From Cohnella algarum (GTDB lineage: Bacteria > Bacillota > Bacilli > Paenibacillales > Paenibacillaceae): DNA of 64,000 nucleotides. Within the stretch, counting starts at the first letter, position 1. The number at the start of each line of letters is the position of its first letter. The stretch covers positions 186,001-250,000 of the forward strand of contig NZ_JAFHKM010000002.1 in the NCBI RefSeq assembly GCF_016937515.1. The letters are read 5' to 3'. The notes beneath the pieces were generated by a model that was not told the DNA's origin, searched no databases, and saw only the letters and a list, made by a program, of their open reading frames with translations. This document shows positions 9,440 through 18,617 of the stretch, piece by piece. The translations under genes were made by a program, and so were the position numbers.

Positions 9440-9589
9440 ATCCGCACCTCCGCTCCGTTTGCCGCATCCGCCGGTTTTCGCCATGCCGACCTTCCGCGCC
9501 CCATGCCCGCCGCCTGTCCGCGCCTCCTCGCCTGCCGCCGCCGTCCGCGTCTCGCCTGCCGCCGTCCGGGTCGGCAGTTATCGCCCGCC

Positions 9590-10411
9590 TCAGCCTTTGA
9601 CCGAGCCGGCCGTCAACCCGTCGATGATGTAGCGCTGCAGCAGCAGGTACACGATCAGCACCGGCAGCACGACGATGACCATGAACGCGAAAACGACGCC
9701 CCAGTTCGTGTTGTACAGCGAGACGAAATTGAAAATCTGGAGCACGATCGTCCATTTCGTGCTGTCCGTCACGAGATAAAACGGTCCGAAAAAGTCGTTC
9801 CACACCGAAACGATGACGACGATCGTGACCGTCACGAGCACGGTGACGAGCAGCGGCAGAATGATCCGGAAGTAAAGCCGGAAAAACCCCGCTCCCTCGA
9901 TTTGCGCCGCCTCGTCCAGCTCGCGCGGGATCTGCTTCATGAAGCCGACGAGCAAAAAGACGGAGAACGGCAGCAGCACCGCCGTATAGTACATAATCAT
10001 GCTGAAGTAGGTGCCCTTGATGCCCAACATGTCCATGAGCCGGATCGTCGGCACGATCGATACCGGCACGATCAGCCCGAGGATGAACATCATGTACAGG
10101 CCGCGCATGAGCCGGTCGTCGCGGCGCTGGATGACGAAGGCGGCCATCGAGGCGAACAGGTTGACGCAGACGACCGTCAGCCCCGCGAGCAGGAAGCTGT
10201 TTTTGAACCCGCGCAAAATGTTCCCCTGCTCGAACACTTTTTCGTAGTTTTCGAACAGCCACTCGGACGGCAGCCCCATCCCGAACAACGCCGACTCGCG
10301 GATGCCCTTGAACGAATTGACCAAAATCATGTAGAACGGAACGAGAATGACGAGAGCGCCCAAAACGACGACGAGGTGAAGCGCGAGCTTTTTTCCTCCT
10401 TGCCGCATCAC
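9590..10411 (-). CDS. carbohydrate ABC transporter permease, MalG type
   Basis: A 273-residue inner-membrane permease of the CUT1 (carbohydrate uptake type 1) family. Six hydrophobic segments are visible, the first at about residues 9-31. The cytoplasmic EAA loop that docks the ATPase reads DEAAQIEGAGFFRLYFRI near residues 175-192. Its start overlaps the stop of the partner permease by 4 nt, so the two are translationally coupled. No ATPase is encoded nearby; importers of this group in Paenibacillaceae usually share a single MsmX-type ATPase encoded elsewhere. That is known of the family, not seen here. Confidence 0.93.
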   Translation of the reverse strand: MMRQGGKKLALHLVVVLGALVILVPFYMILVNSFKGIRESALFGMGLPSEWLFENYEKVFEQGNILRGFKNSFLLAGLTVVCVNLFASMAAFVIQRRDDRLMRGLYMMFILGLIVPVSIVPTIRLMDMLGIKGTYFSMIMYYTAVLLPFSVFLLVGFMKQIPRELDEAAQIEGAGFFRLYFRIILPLLVTVLVTVTIVVIVSVWNDFFGPFYLVTDSTKWTIVLQIFNFVSLYNTNWGVVFAFMVIVVLPVLIVYLLLQRYIIDGLTAGSVKG

Positions 10412-11298
10412 ATCTCCACCTCCCGTTTCTTGAGCGCCGTCAGCACCGGAATGCCGACGAGGGTGACGAGCGCGAAGAGCACCAGGTTGATCGCCGTCGA
10501 ATAGCCCATCTGCCCCATGCTGAACGTGCTGCGGATGTACGTGTAGAACACTTCCGTCGTATACCCCGGCCCGCCGTCCGTCAGCACCATGACCATCTCG
10601 AACACCTTCATCGAGCCGATCAGCGACAGCAGGATGTTGACCGTCGTGGAGGACGCGATCAGCGGCAGCACGATGTTTTTAAGGCGATGCCAATAGCTCG
10701 CCCCGTCGATGGACGCGCTCTCGAGCAGGTCTTTCGGAATGAATTGCAGCCCGGCCAAATAGATGACCATCGTGAAGCCCGATACGCGCCACAGATCGGT
10801 GACGATAATGGAGAACAGCGCCCACTTCGGATCGTTCAGCCAGTCCTGGGCCATAAAGTCGAGGCCGATGCCGTTTAGAATCGTATTGACGATGCCGTGC
10901 TCGGGGTGATAAATGGCGCGGAACACGTAGCCGATGACGATCGGCGCGATGACGTACGGCATGAAAAACACCATGCGAAAAAAGTTCCGCATTTTGATCG
11001 ACTCGTTCATGACGAGCGCGAGCGCGAGGCCGATTGCGTTTTGCAGGACGGTGACGGCCGCCGCGAAAATCAATGTATTGCTCAGCGCTTTTCCCAGTCT
11101 CGGTTCCTGGAAAAGAGCCGCGTAATTATCGAAGCCAATGAAGGTAACCGAATCGGCATTAATGTTCCAGTCCGTAAAGCTGTAATACACGCCGATCAAT
11201 GTCGGGGCGATGAAAAACAGCAGAAAAACGGCAACTGCGGGGAAAGAAAAATAAAGCGGATATTTTCGCCTTTCCACGTCTCCCCCTCCTTCTCCCAT
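10408..11298 (-). CDS. carbohydrate ABC transporter permease, MalF type
   Basis: A 296-residue CUT1 permease with six predicted membrane helices, the first at about residues 16-36 after a short basic N-terminus. The EAA loop is visible as ESASIDGASYWHRLK around residue 190. It forms a heterodimeric channel with the MalG-type partner, whose start codon overlaps this stop. It is preceded by the binding-protein gene with a 78-bp gap. The transported sugar cannot be read from the sequence; context favours a plant-derived oligosaccharide. Confidence 0.93.
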   Translation of the reverse strand: MGEGGGDVERRKYPLYFSFPAVAVFLLFFIAPTLIGVYYSFTDWNINADSVTFIGFDNYAALFQEPRLGKALSNTLIFAAAVTVLQNAIGLALALVMNESIKMRNFFRMVFFMPYVIAPIVIGYVFRAIYHPEHGIVNTILNGIGLDFMAQDWLNDPKWALFSIIVTDLWRVSGFTMVIYLAGLQFIPKDLLESASIDGASYWHRLKNIVLPLIASSTTVNILLSLIGSMKVFEMVMVLTDGGPGYTTEVFYTYIRSTFSMGQMGYSTAINLVLFALVTLVGIPVLTALKKREVEM

Positions 11299-11376
11299 GG
11301 TGGACGGGCCGTCCCGTTCGAACGCGCGAATCGCCTTCGAACGGGGGCAACCCGTTTTTTATCTAAGGCCGTCGGA

Positions 11377-12720
11377 TCAGAAGCCTTCAAGCAGCTTCGC
11401 CTTGCCGTCTTTCTGATAGTTGGCGCTGAACTCCCCGATCGCCTTGTCGATGTCGCCGTCGAGGAAGAAGTTTTGCAGCGTCTTCGAGAAGTCGACGAAC
11501 GACGCGGTGAGACGGTTCTGGATATTGACCTGGGATTTGCCGGCGTCGATAAACGCCTTGACGTCCTCCTGCACCGGATACAGCTCGCTGGTCGCGCCTT
11601 CGAAAATCGGAATGCCCGGTTTGTTCGCATAGAACAGATCGACGTTTTCCGGCTGCAGCATGAATTTCACGAGCTCGATCGCCGCGTCGCGGTTTTTCGC
11701 CTTTTCCGGCACCATCAGCTGGTTGGGAGGCGTAATCATCGCCGTGCCTTGGTCCGTTTCGGAAGGGAACGGGAAGAAGCCGAGGTTGTTCGCGACCCAG
11801 TCCTTGCCGAACTTTTGCTCCATTTGCGAAATGATCCCGTCCAGCATGAACGCCATCGCGACTTTGCCGTCGCCCATCTCGTTTTGCATTTCGTCGTACG
11901 TGCCGGCCATCACGTTTTTCTGATACAGGTCCAGCTCCTTCAGCTCTTTCTGCTTCGCGAACAGATCCTTCAGCTCCGGAATGTCCGTAAACTTCAGTTC
12001 GTTCCGGTTCAGCTTCGCGACGCCTTCTTCGCCGATCGCCGGATCGACTTGCGTCACCCAGCCCGTATAGTAGAACACTTGCGGCGGCCATGCGTCCTTG
12101 ACGCCCTCGTAGAACGGCGTGAAGCCCGCGGCCTTGATTTTTTTCGCGATTTCGATCAGGTCCGCGTAGTTTTTCGGAACGTCCACGCCCGCCTGCTTGA
12201 ACACTTCCTTGTTGTAAAACACGCCCATCATGCCGGTGGAGCCGTACGGAACGCCGTAAATTTTGTCGTTTTCCACCTGCGCCTGCTTGATCGAATCGAT
12301 GACGTTGTCCCAAACGCCGGACTCGCCGGACCATTCGTGCAGCGTCTCTTCGGCTCTCAGCTTGACGTACTGCTTCGTGCCCGGCTGCATCAGGAACAAA
12401 TCCGAAAAATCGCCCGTGGAAAACCGCGTTTTGATCAGGTTGTCGTAGTCGCCGCCGGGCAGCGCCTGCAGCTCGACCTTGTTGCCCGTTTGCTGCTCGT
12501 ACGCCTCGAACACTTTCGTGAACGCCGTCGTATCCTCGGTGTTGGAAATGACGAACGTCAGCGTGACCGGGTCGCTGTTTTTGGCGCCTTCGGACGCCCC
12601 GGCCGATCCGGACGGGGACGCGCCGCCGCTGCCCTCGTTGTTTCCGCCTCCGCAGGCGGCAAGCAGAGTCATGAGCAGGCCGAGAACGAGCACAATCGAT
12701 ACCGTTTTCATCTTTTTCAT
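11377..12720 (-). CDS. extracellular sugar-binding lipoprotein of ABC importer
   Basis: A 447-residue solute-binding protein (family 1). The signal peptide MKKMKTVSIVLVLGLLMTLL ends in lipobox LAAC, so Cys23 would be lipidated and the protein tethered outside the membrane. A Gly/Ser-rich linker follows (about 24-50), then the two-lobe binding domain beginning VTLTFVISNTEDT. Typical family features include AIELVKFMLQPEN. It delivers the sugar to the two downstream permeases. A TATAAT box and a cre-like palindrome lie upstream, so the importer is probably repressed by CcpA when preferred sugars are present. The ligand is unknown. Confidence 0.93.
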   Translation of the reverse strand: MKKMKTVSIVLVLGLLMTLLAACGGGNNEGSGGASPSGSAGASEGAKNSDPVTLTFVISNTEDTTAFTKVFEAYEQQTGNKVELQALPGGDYDNLIKTRFSTGDFSDLFLMQPGTKQYVKLRAEETLHEWSGESGVWDNVIDSIKQAQVENDKIYGVPYGSTGMMGVFYNKEVFKQAGVDVPKNYADLIEIAKKIKAAGFTPFYEGVKDAWPPQVFYYTGWVTQVDPAIGEEGVAKLNRNELKFTDIPELKDLFAKQKELKELDLYQKNVMAGTYDEMQNEMGDGKVAMAFMLDGIISQMEQKFGKDWVANNLGFFPFPSETDQGTAMITPPNQLMVPEKAKNRDAAIELVKFMLQPENVDLFYANKPGIPIFEGATSELYPVQEDVKAFIDAGKSQVNIQNRLTASFVDFSKTLQNFFLDGDIDKAIGEFSANYQKDGKAKLLEGF

Positions 12721-12760
12721 TCGGTGGAACCTCCCTTTGGTAATCGCTTTCTGGTGACGC

Positions 12761-12786
12761 TTTCATTATAAGGGAAGCGCTTTCCG
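12761..12786 (-). promoter_or_regulatory. promoter -10 and cre-like site upstream of sugar-binding lipoprotein gene
   Basis: Reading toward the gene, GGAAAGCGCTTCC is followed directly by CTTATAATG, which gives a perfect -10 box (TATAAT) with a CcpA-type palindrome (core AAGCGCTT) just upstream, in the -35 to -10 spacer. There is no good -35. This placement suggests catabolite repression by CcpA of the importer genes. It is a prediction from consensus only. Confidence 0.55.
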
Positions 12787-12795
12787 TTGCCCCAT

Positions 12796-14682
12796 TCACG
12801 ATTTTGACCCGATTTGTTGAACATTCCGACTTTTCTTCTCGATGCCCGTCCGGACGGCGAAGCCGGCGTCTTCCGCCGGGAGCCCGATCGTCACGAGCGT
12901 TCCCGTCCCTTTGCGGCTGTCGACCGCAAACGCCAGCCGGTCGCCGAACCTGATGGCGTAGCGGGAATAGACGTTGCGGATGCCGATGCCGCCTTCGGCT
13001 ACGGAGACGACCTCCTCCTCCCGGTGCAGCGACTGCTTCAGCTTCGCCCGAAGCTCGGCGAGCCGGCCCTCGGACATGCCGACGCCGTCGTCGGATACGG
13101 AAAGAACGAACCGGTCCCCTTCCGCCGCGGCGGAGATGCGGATCGTGCCCTTTCCCCGCTTTCGCTCCAGACCGTGGAAGACGGCGTTTTCGACCAGCGG
13201 CTGCAGCGTCATTTTCAAAATCGGAAAATTGTACAGCCTCTCTTCGACATCCACTTCCCAGGCGATTTTATCCTCGAAACGGATGCTTTGGATTTTCATG
13301 TAAGCCTCGATTTGATCCAGCTCCTCCTGCAGCGTGACCACCTCGTCCCTGCCCCGCGTATTGTAGCGGAACATGTCGGCAAGCGCCTGCGCCATCTCCC
13401 CGATTTCCTCTACCTTGTGGTAGTCGGCCATCGCGCGGATGATGTCGAGCGTGTTGTACAAAAAGTGCGGATTGATCTGCGAGTACAGCATCGCCAGCTC
13501 CACCTCGCGCAGCTTGATCTGGTTGACGTATTTGTGTTCGATCAACTGCTGCAGTTCGTCCTGCATCGCGTTGAAGTTCGCGGCGATGAGCCCGATTTCG
13601 TCGTTGCGCTTCACGGGAGCCCGTTCGGAAAAATCGCCCCGTTTAATCCGGTTCACGTTTTTGTAAAGGGCGAGGATCGGCTGCGTAATCCGGCGGCCGA
13701 ACAGCACGGAGATCATAAAAGTCAGCGCGAAGGCAAGCAGCGCCGTCGCGATTACGGTCGTTTTGATGTTGTCGAGCGGTCCGACGATATCCCGGCGCGG
13801 CGTGACGAGCACCACTTTCCAGCCGGTGGAGGTGGACGCGATATACGAAACGAATTGCTCGTCGGTTTCGCCTTCCGTCCAGAACTTTCCTTCGGCGCCG
13901 TCGAGACGGTTGAGCAGCCTTTCGTCCGGCATCCTGACCGCCGCGCCCGACGAGTCGTACACGAGCGCGTTCCGCTCGTCCAGCACGAGAATCCGGCTGC
14001 CGGCGGACAGGTCGTCGTTTTGGCCGATCGCGCGGAACAGATCGTCGCCGTACTCGACGCGAACGACGATAAAGCGCTCCGGACTGGAAAAGTCCCGAAT
14101 GAGAATCGAAGACGAATACGCCGTGTCGGCGGCGTCCGTCGTGCCGTCGCCCGAGCTCGGTCCGTTGAAGTACACTTCCCCGTCCTTCGCCGCCGTGCGC
14201 AGAAACCAGTCCGAATTGCGCACCTGGACCGGCGTCCAAGGCTTGTAATCGTCGGAAGCGGCCAAAAGCTCTCCCGTGCGGTAGTAGATTTGAAACCGAA
14301 TGAAGCCGCGAATCGGCGTGGCGTTGAAGCTTTTCAGAAACAGGTTTTCCAGCTTTTGCTGGTACCGGAATTTTTCTTGATCGGTCATTTCCGGATAGGC
14401 GTTGATGCCGTCGATATACTCCTGATCGTAATACGGAGCGAGCAGCAGATTGCGCTTGCTTCGAAAGTCGTTGTTCAGGTTGTTTTCGATTTGCCGGACG
14501 ATTTGCAGGTTGGCCGACTCGACCCGGTCTTTGATCGTGGAAGAGGAAATGGAAAAGGAAACGGTTCCAACAATCGCGATCGAGAGCAAAATGGTGACGG
14601 AATAACTGAAAAGCAGGACCGTGCGGATACGGGAAAAGAAGTCGCGAATTTTGCCGGCGATCGGCTTGCCGCCTGTTTTCAT
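12796..14682 (-). CDS. sensor histidine kinase, YesM-like
   Basis: A 628-residue membrane sensor kinase of the YesM/LytS-like group. The first membrane segment is at about residues 21-43, followed by an extracellular sensor region of ~250 residues, a second membrane segment near 305, a HAMP linker, and the His_kinase domain with the phosphoacceptor in SQINPHFLYNTLDIIRA (about residue 405). The ATPase domain has QPLVENAVFHGLE (N box) and SVSDDGVGMSE (G1). It pairs with the REC-AraC regulator at the far end of the same cluster, with the binding protein and permeases between them. Upstream is a TATAAT box at 14728-14733 with a weak -35. The sensed signal is probably the imported oligosaccharide or its binding-protein complex. 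Confidence 0.93.
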   Translation of the reverse strand: MKTGGKPIAGKIRDFFSRIRTVLLFSYSVTILLSIAIVGTVSFSISSSTIKDRVESANLQIVRQIENNLNNDFRSKRNLLLAPYYDQEYIDGINAYPEMTDQEKFRYQQKLENLFLKSFNATPIRGFIRFQIYYRTGELLAASDDYKPWTPVQVRNSDWFLRTAAKDGEVYFNGPSSGDGTTDAADTAYSSSILIRDFSSPERFIVVRVEYGDDLFRAIGQNDDLSAGSRILVLDERNALVYDSSGAAVRMPDERLLNRLDGAEGKFWTEGETDEQFVSYIASTSTGWKVVLVTPRRDIVGPLDNIKTTVIATALLAFALTFMISVLFGRRITQPILALYKNVNRIKRGDFSERAPVKRNDEIGLIAANFNAMQDELQQLIEHKYVNQIKLREVELAMLYSQINPHFLYNTLDIIRAMADYHKVEEIGEMAQALADMFRYNTRGRDEVVTLQEELDQIEAYMKIQSIRFEDKIAWEVDVEERLYNFPILKMTLQPLVENAVFHGLERKRGKGTIRISAAAEGDRFVLSVSDDGVGMSEGRLAELRAKLKQSLHREEEVVSVAEGGIGIRNVYSRYAIRFGDRLAFAVDSRKGTGTLVTIGLPAEDAGFAVRTGIEKKSRNVQQIGSKS

Positions 14683-14793
14683 CTTCTTTCCCCTCCCCGC
14701 TGCGATTCTGCCTGTCCGTTTCTTCGAATTATAAACCGCTTGAAGCCGCCTAACCAGTCCGTGTTGCTGCCAATTGTCCTTCCGCCCGCGACG

Positions 14794-17487
14794 TTAGCGC
14801 GCGAACGCGGCCGCCCCGATGACGCTTTCGAATACGTATTCGCCCGAACCGATCTCGAACGTCGCCGCCGCTTCGGTCTGCCAGGCGAGCGTCCAGCCTG
14901 TCGGCGAAGCCGCGGCGTTCGCCGGCTCGCCGTCGACGCGCGCTCCGCTGCCCGGCACGACGACCGTCGCGGTCGCGCCGGCCGGCACGCGAACGGCGAG
15001 CCGGAACGCTCCGTCCGGCGACAGCTTCCAGTCCGTCGAAACGACGCCGTACAGCGATTCGTATTCGGCCTTCGCCTCCGTCAGCCGGCCTCCCGGCTGC
15101 GGGCGAACGATCGCGTGGCGGAAGCCCGGCCGGTCCGGATCGGTTTCGATGCCGGCCATGTACCGGAACATCCATTCGCCGACGGAGCCGAGCGAGTAGT
15201 GGTTGAACGAGTTCATCGACGGCGTCTGGAAGCCGTTATGCTCGGTCCAGCCGTCCCAGCGTTCCCAGATCGTCGTCGCGCCGTGCTTGATCGAATACAT
15301 CCACGACGGGAACGCCTCCTGGGTGAGCAGGGCGTAGGCGACGTCGAGCCGGCCGCTGTCCGTAAGCGCCGGGAGCAAATAGCCGACGCCGAGGAAGCCC
15401 GTCGACAGCCGGTCGCCTCTTCCGCGAATGTCGTCGACGAGGTGGCGGATCGCCGCGTCGCGCTGTTCGCCCTCCAGCAAGCCGAACTGCAGCGCCAGCA
15501 CGTACACCGTCTGCGTCGCGCCGTGAATGCGCCCTTCGGCGTCGACGAAGGCGCGGCGGAACGCGGCGGCGATATCGCGGAACAGCCCGTCGTAATGCGC
15601 TTCGTCGCGTTTTTCGCCCAGGACGCCCGCAATGCGCGACAGCAGCTTCGCGCTGTAGGCGAAATAAGCGGTCGCCAGCACTTCGTTCGGCGTGTCGGCG
15701 TCGATCGACAGCCAGTCGCCGTAGTTGGCGTAGCTCGGACGCACGAGTTCGTCGCTGTTCGCCTTCAAATACTCGACCCAGCGGACCATCGCGCCGTAGT
15801 GCGTTTCGAGAATGCGGGTATCCCCGTACATCAGGTACAGCGTCCACGGAATGACGACGCCCGCGTCGCCCCAGCCCGCATTGTCCGGCGCGAACCAGTT
15901 GAGGCGCGTGTTCCACATTTTGTGGCGGATCCAGCCGGCATCCGGCGCAACGTCGGTGAACGCCCCGGAAGGCTGCTGCGCGTCGATCATATCCCACATG
16001 AATTTGGTGAAAAACCGCGAAACGTCCATATTATAGGAAGCGGTTCTCGCGAAAATCTGCGCGTCTCCGGTCCAGCCGAGCCGCTCGTCCCGCTGCGGGC
16101 AGTCCGTCGGCACCGACAGAAAGTTGCCGCGCTGGCCCCAGACGATGTTCGAGTAAAGCCGGTTGACCATCGCGTCGTTCGTTTCCAGCCGGCCCGTGCG
16201 CGGCGTGTCGGAATGAACGACTTTGCCGACGATCGTGTCGAGATCCGCTTCGCCGGGGTAGCCGATCAGCTCCACGTAGCGGAAGCCGTGGAACGTGAAG
16301 CGCGGCTCGTAGCGCTCTTCGCCCTCGCCTTTCAAAATATAGTGATCCTGCTGAACGGCGACCCGCAAGTTGTCCAAATACAGCGAGCCGTCCGGATTCA
16401 GCATTTCGGCGTGGCTGAGCGTGATTTTGGCGCCGCGCGCTCCCCGCACCTTCACTTCCGTCCAGCCGACCATGTTCTGCCCCATATCGTAAATGAACGT
16501 GCCCGCATCCGTGCGGCGGACGGAAATCGGGCGGCGCGTCTCGGTAATCCGGACGGGCGGCTCGATCGAAGCGGTCAGCAGGCCGTTGTAGCCCGGCCGA
16601 ACGTCCGGCTGCTCCCAGCCGGAATCGTCGAAGCCGGGACGATCCCATCCCGCAAGCTCGAGGCGCGCGTCGTACGCTTCGCCCTTGATCATGTCCGAGT
16701 ACAGGATCGGCCCGCGGGCCGTGCGCCAGGTCGAGTCCGTTTTCACGATTTGCTTCGTGCCGTCCTCAAGCTCGATGTGCAGCTGCAGCAGGAAAAAAGG
16801 CCGCTCGCCGTACACTTTGCTGCCGAGGAAGCCGACGGTTCCGCAGTACCAGCCGTCCCCCAGCACGGCTCCGACCGCATTTTCGCCTTCCCGGACGAGA
16901 GGGGTGACGTCATAGGTTTGCACCTGCACGCGCTTGTCGTAATCGGTAAAGCCCGGCGCGAACAGATCGCCGACCTTCTCTCCGTTCACGCGCAGCTCGT
17001 ACAAGCCGAGCGCCGTCGCGTAGGCGGTCGCCCGCTTCACTTTTCCGGCGATTCCGAACGACTTGCGTACATGGGGAGAAGGCTGCATGACGACGTTCGC
17101 TTCCGTTTTGCGGCCGATCCAGCCCGCCTTCCATTCGCCGCGATCCAGCAGCCCCATCGTCCAATAGGCCGTTTCGCTCCAGCCGGACGGATTTCCTTCG
17201 CCGTCCCAAGCCTGCACTTTCCAGAAATATTGCCCCTCGGACTGAAGCGGCTTGCCGCCGTATACGACCTGGATGGAGCTGGCGGATACCACCTTGCCCG
17301 AATCCCACTGATCGCCCTCGTCGCGATCGAGCGCTTCCCGGCTCGAGGAGACGAGCACGCGGTAGGCGCTCTGCACCGTTCCCCGCTTTTCCGACTCCAG
17401 ACGCCAAAACAGCCGGGGCTTCGATTCATCGAGCCCCAGCGGATTGACGACGTACTCCGTTTTCAAATGGACGACGCGAAAAGACAT
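14794..17487 (-). CDS. GH78 alpha-L-rhamnosidase
   Basis: An 897-residue GH78 family enzyme that removes terminal alpha-L-rhamnose from plant polysaccharides or glycosides. The N-terminal region (to about 330) contains beta-sandwich domains, including WKAGWIG and the bacterial rhamnosidase N-domain (SPHVRKSFGI). The catalytic alpha/alpha barrel (about 390-770) holds the hallmark TDCPQRDERLGWTGDAQ at about 460-476, whose acidic residues include the general acid. NSFNHYSLGSVGEW and a C-terminal beta-sandwich follow. There is no signal peptide, so it acts in the cytoplasm on imported oligosaccharides. It is the last gene of the isomerase, transketolase, kinase and nucleoside-hydrolase operon, 101 bp downstream. 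Rhamnose linked to apiose occurs in rhamnogalacturonan II, which fits the neighbouring pathway genes. Confidence 0.94.
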   Translation of the reverse strand: MSFRVVHLKTEYVVNPLGLDESKPRLFWRLESEKRGTVQSAYRVLVSSSREALDRDEGDQWDSGKVVSASSIQVVYGGKPLQSEGQYFWKVQAWDGEGNPSGWSETAYWTMGLLDRGEWKAGWIGRKTEANVVMQPSPHVRKSFGIAGKVKRATAYATALGLYELRVNGEKVGDLFAPGFTDYDKRVQVQTYDVTPLVREGENAVGAVLGDGWYCGTVGFLGSKVYGERPFFLLQLHIELEDGTKQIVKTDSTWRTARGPILYSDMIKGEAYDARLELAGWDRPGFDDSGWEQPDVRPGYNGLLTASIEPPVRITETRRPISVRRTDAGTFIYDMGQNMVGWTEVKVRGARGAKITLSHAEMLNPDGSLYLDNLRVAVQQDHYILKGEGEERYEPRFTFHGFRYVELIGYPGEADLDTIVGKVVHSDTPRTGRLETNDAMVNRLYSNIVWGQRGNFLSVPTDCPQRDERLGWTGDAQIFARTASYNMDVSRFFTKFMWDMIDAQQPSGAFTDVAPDAGWIRHKMWNTRLNWFAPDNAGWGDAGVVIPWTLYLMYGDTRILETHYGAMVRWVEYLKANSDELVRPSYANYGDWLSIDADTPNEVLATAYFAYSAKLLSRIAGVLGEKRDEAHYDGLFRDIAAAFRRAFVDAEGRIHGATQTVYVLALQFGLLEGEQRDAAIRHLVDDIRGRGDRLSTGFLGVGYLLPALTDSGRLDVAYALLTQEAFPSWMYSIKHGATTIWERWDGWTEHNGFQTPSMNSFNHYSLGSVGEWMFRYMAGIETDPDRPGFRHAIVRPQPGGRLTEAKAEYESLYGVVSTDWKLSPDGAFRLAVRVPAGATATVVVPGSGARVDGEPANAAASPTGWTLAWQTEAAATFEIGSGEYVFESVIGAAAFAR

Positions 17488-17588
17488 CGGCGTTTCCTCC
17501 GTTTTCGTTATATTGAGTCAAATCCCGGCACCCGCCGGACCGAAAAACCGGCTTGTCGGCTTCGCGTCCGGCCGGGCAGCGGCAGGAT

Positions 17589-18491
17589 TCAAGCCTGCCC
17601 CGCGAACAAGGCCAGCTTGGCGTACATGTCCTCGAGGATGAACCGGGCATCCACCCGCTTGTAAACCCGGATTGTGCGGCTTCCGGGCCGCTGCTCGTAG
17701 GTCATGTCGCCGCGCACGTACGGCGCTTCCCGCCATTCGAAGTCGTACGGCTGATCGTCGATCAGCAGCGACACCGCCGGCGAGTCCCCGAGCGACCACA
17801 TTTCGCCTTTCGGCCACTCCTGGCGGTGGGTCGGCAGCCGGTTGAACGCTTCCAGCTGCTCGAACAAATAGCGGCCGAGCTCGCCGTGCGGCCGGACTCT
17901 CGCCGCCAGCTCCGCGAGACTGACGCGGACCGACGAGTACACGTCGCGCGGCACCTGCCACAGCGGGATCGGCGAGCCGAAAACGACGTTCGCCGCAGGA
18001 ATGTCGTTTTGCAGGTTGAACTCCCGCTCTCCCGCCGGGTAGGCGCCGCCTCCGATCCAGACGGCCGTCAGCCGCGAGGCGATGCCCGGCTCCTTCAAAT
18101 AGGCCGCGGCCAGGTCGGTAAGCGGTCCGAGAAAAATAACGAACAGCGGCAGCGGATCGTCCTTCATCGCCTCCTCGACAATCAGATCCGCCCCTTCCGA
18201 AGGCACCGGCGTCGTTTCGTCCGGAAGCGCTTTCGTTGCGCCCCTGACGAGGCGGATCTTCTCTTGCGAATGCGTGAGCTCCAGCATTTTTTCGATTTCC
18301 GCGTACGACTCCTCCATCGATTCGTTCGTCCGGAGCGTCCCGAAATGCGCGGCGATGATGCCCTCGATCTTGAATCTCGGCGTCAGTATGGCGTGCGCGA
18401 TGGCGAATTGGTCGTCCGCCTCGTTTTTCGCGTCGGTGTTCACGATCAGCCGAATGCGCTTCGCTTCCGGCACTTGATAAGGAAATTCCAT
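17589..18491 (-). CDS. nucleoside hydrolase-fold protein
   Basis: A 300-residue member of the inosine/uridine-preferring nucleoside hydrolase superfamily. These calcium enzymes cleave an N-glycosidic bond with an Asp cluster. The N-terminal motif is VNTDAKNEADDQFA: the two final aspartates are kept, but the usual DTDPGxDD is altered at its first residue and at PG. ILTPRFKIEGIIAAHFG and FLGPLTDLAAAYL are typical of the fold. It lies inside the sugar operon between the FGGY kinase and the rhamnosidase, with a GGAGG site upstream. A nucleoside substrate makes little sense there, so it may cleave another furanoside or glycoside. That is inference; no substrate can be named. Confidence 0.82.
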   Translation of the reverse strand: MEFPYQVPEAKRIRLIVNTDAKNEADDQFAIAHAILTPRFKIEGIIAAHFGTLRTNESMEESYAEIEKMLELTHSQEKIRLVRGATKALPDETTPVPSEGADLIVEEAMKDDPLPLFVIFLGPLTDLAAAYLKEPGIASRLTAVWIGGGAYPAGEREFNLQNDIPAANVVFGSPIPLWQVPRDVYSSVRVSLAELAARVRPHGELGRYLFEQLEAFNRLPTHRQEWPKGEMWSLGDSPAVSLLIDDQPYDFEWREAPYVRGDMTYEQRPGSRTIRVYKRVDARFILEDMYAKLALFAGQA

Positions 18492-18617
18492 AGGTTTCGC
18501 GCTCCTCCGTTCCGTAGTCGGCTGCGTTCCCGTTCACGTCCGGCAACCCGCCGGCCTCCGCATCCGTTTCATCCCGCCAGACGGCCCGGATGCTTCCCGG
18601 GAGCCCGGTCGGCCCCG

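Noticed and set aside
12814..17664. A 1,616-codon open frame on the plus strand, and other long plus-strand frames such as 297-2687 and 6413-9301
   Set aside because: They lie antisense to well-supported minus-strand genes, have Arg/Ala/Pro-rich compositions typical of reverse frames in GC-rich DNA, and show no domain motifs.
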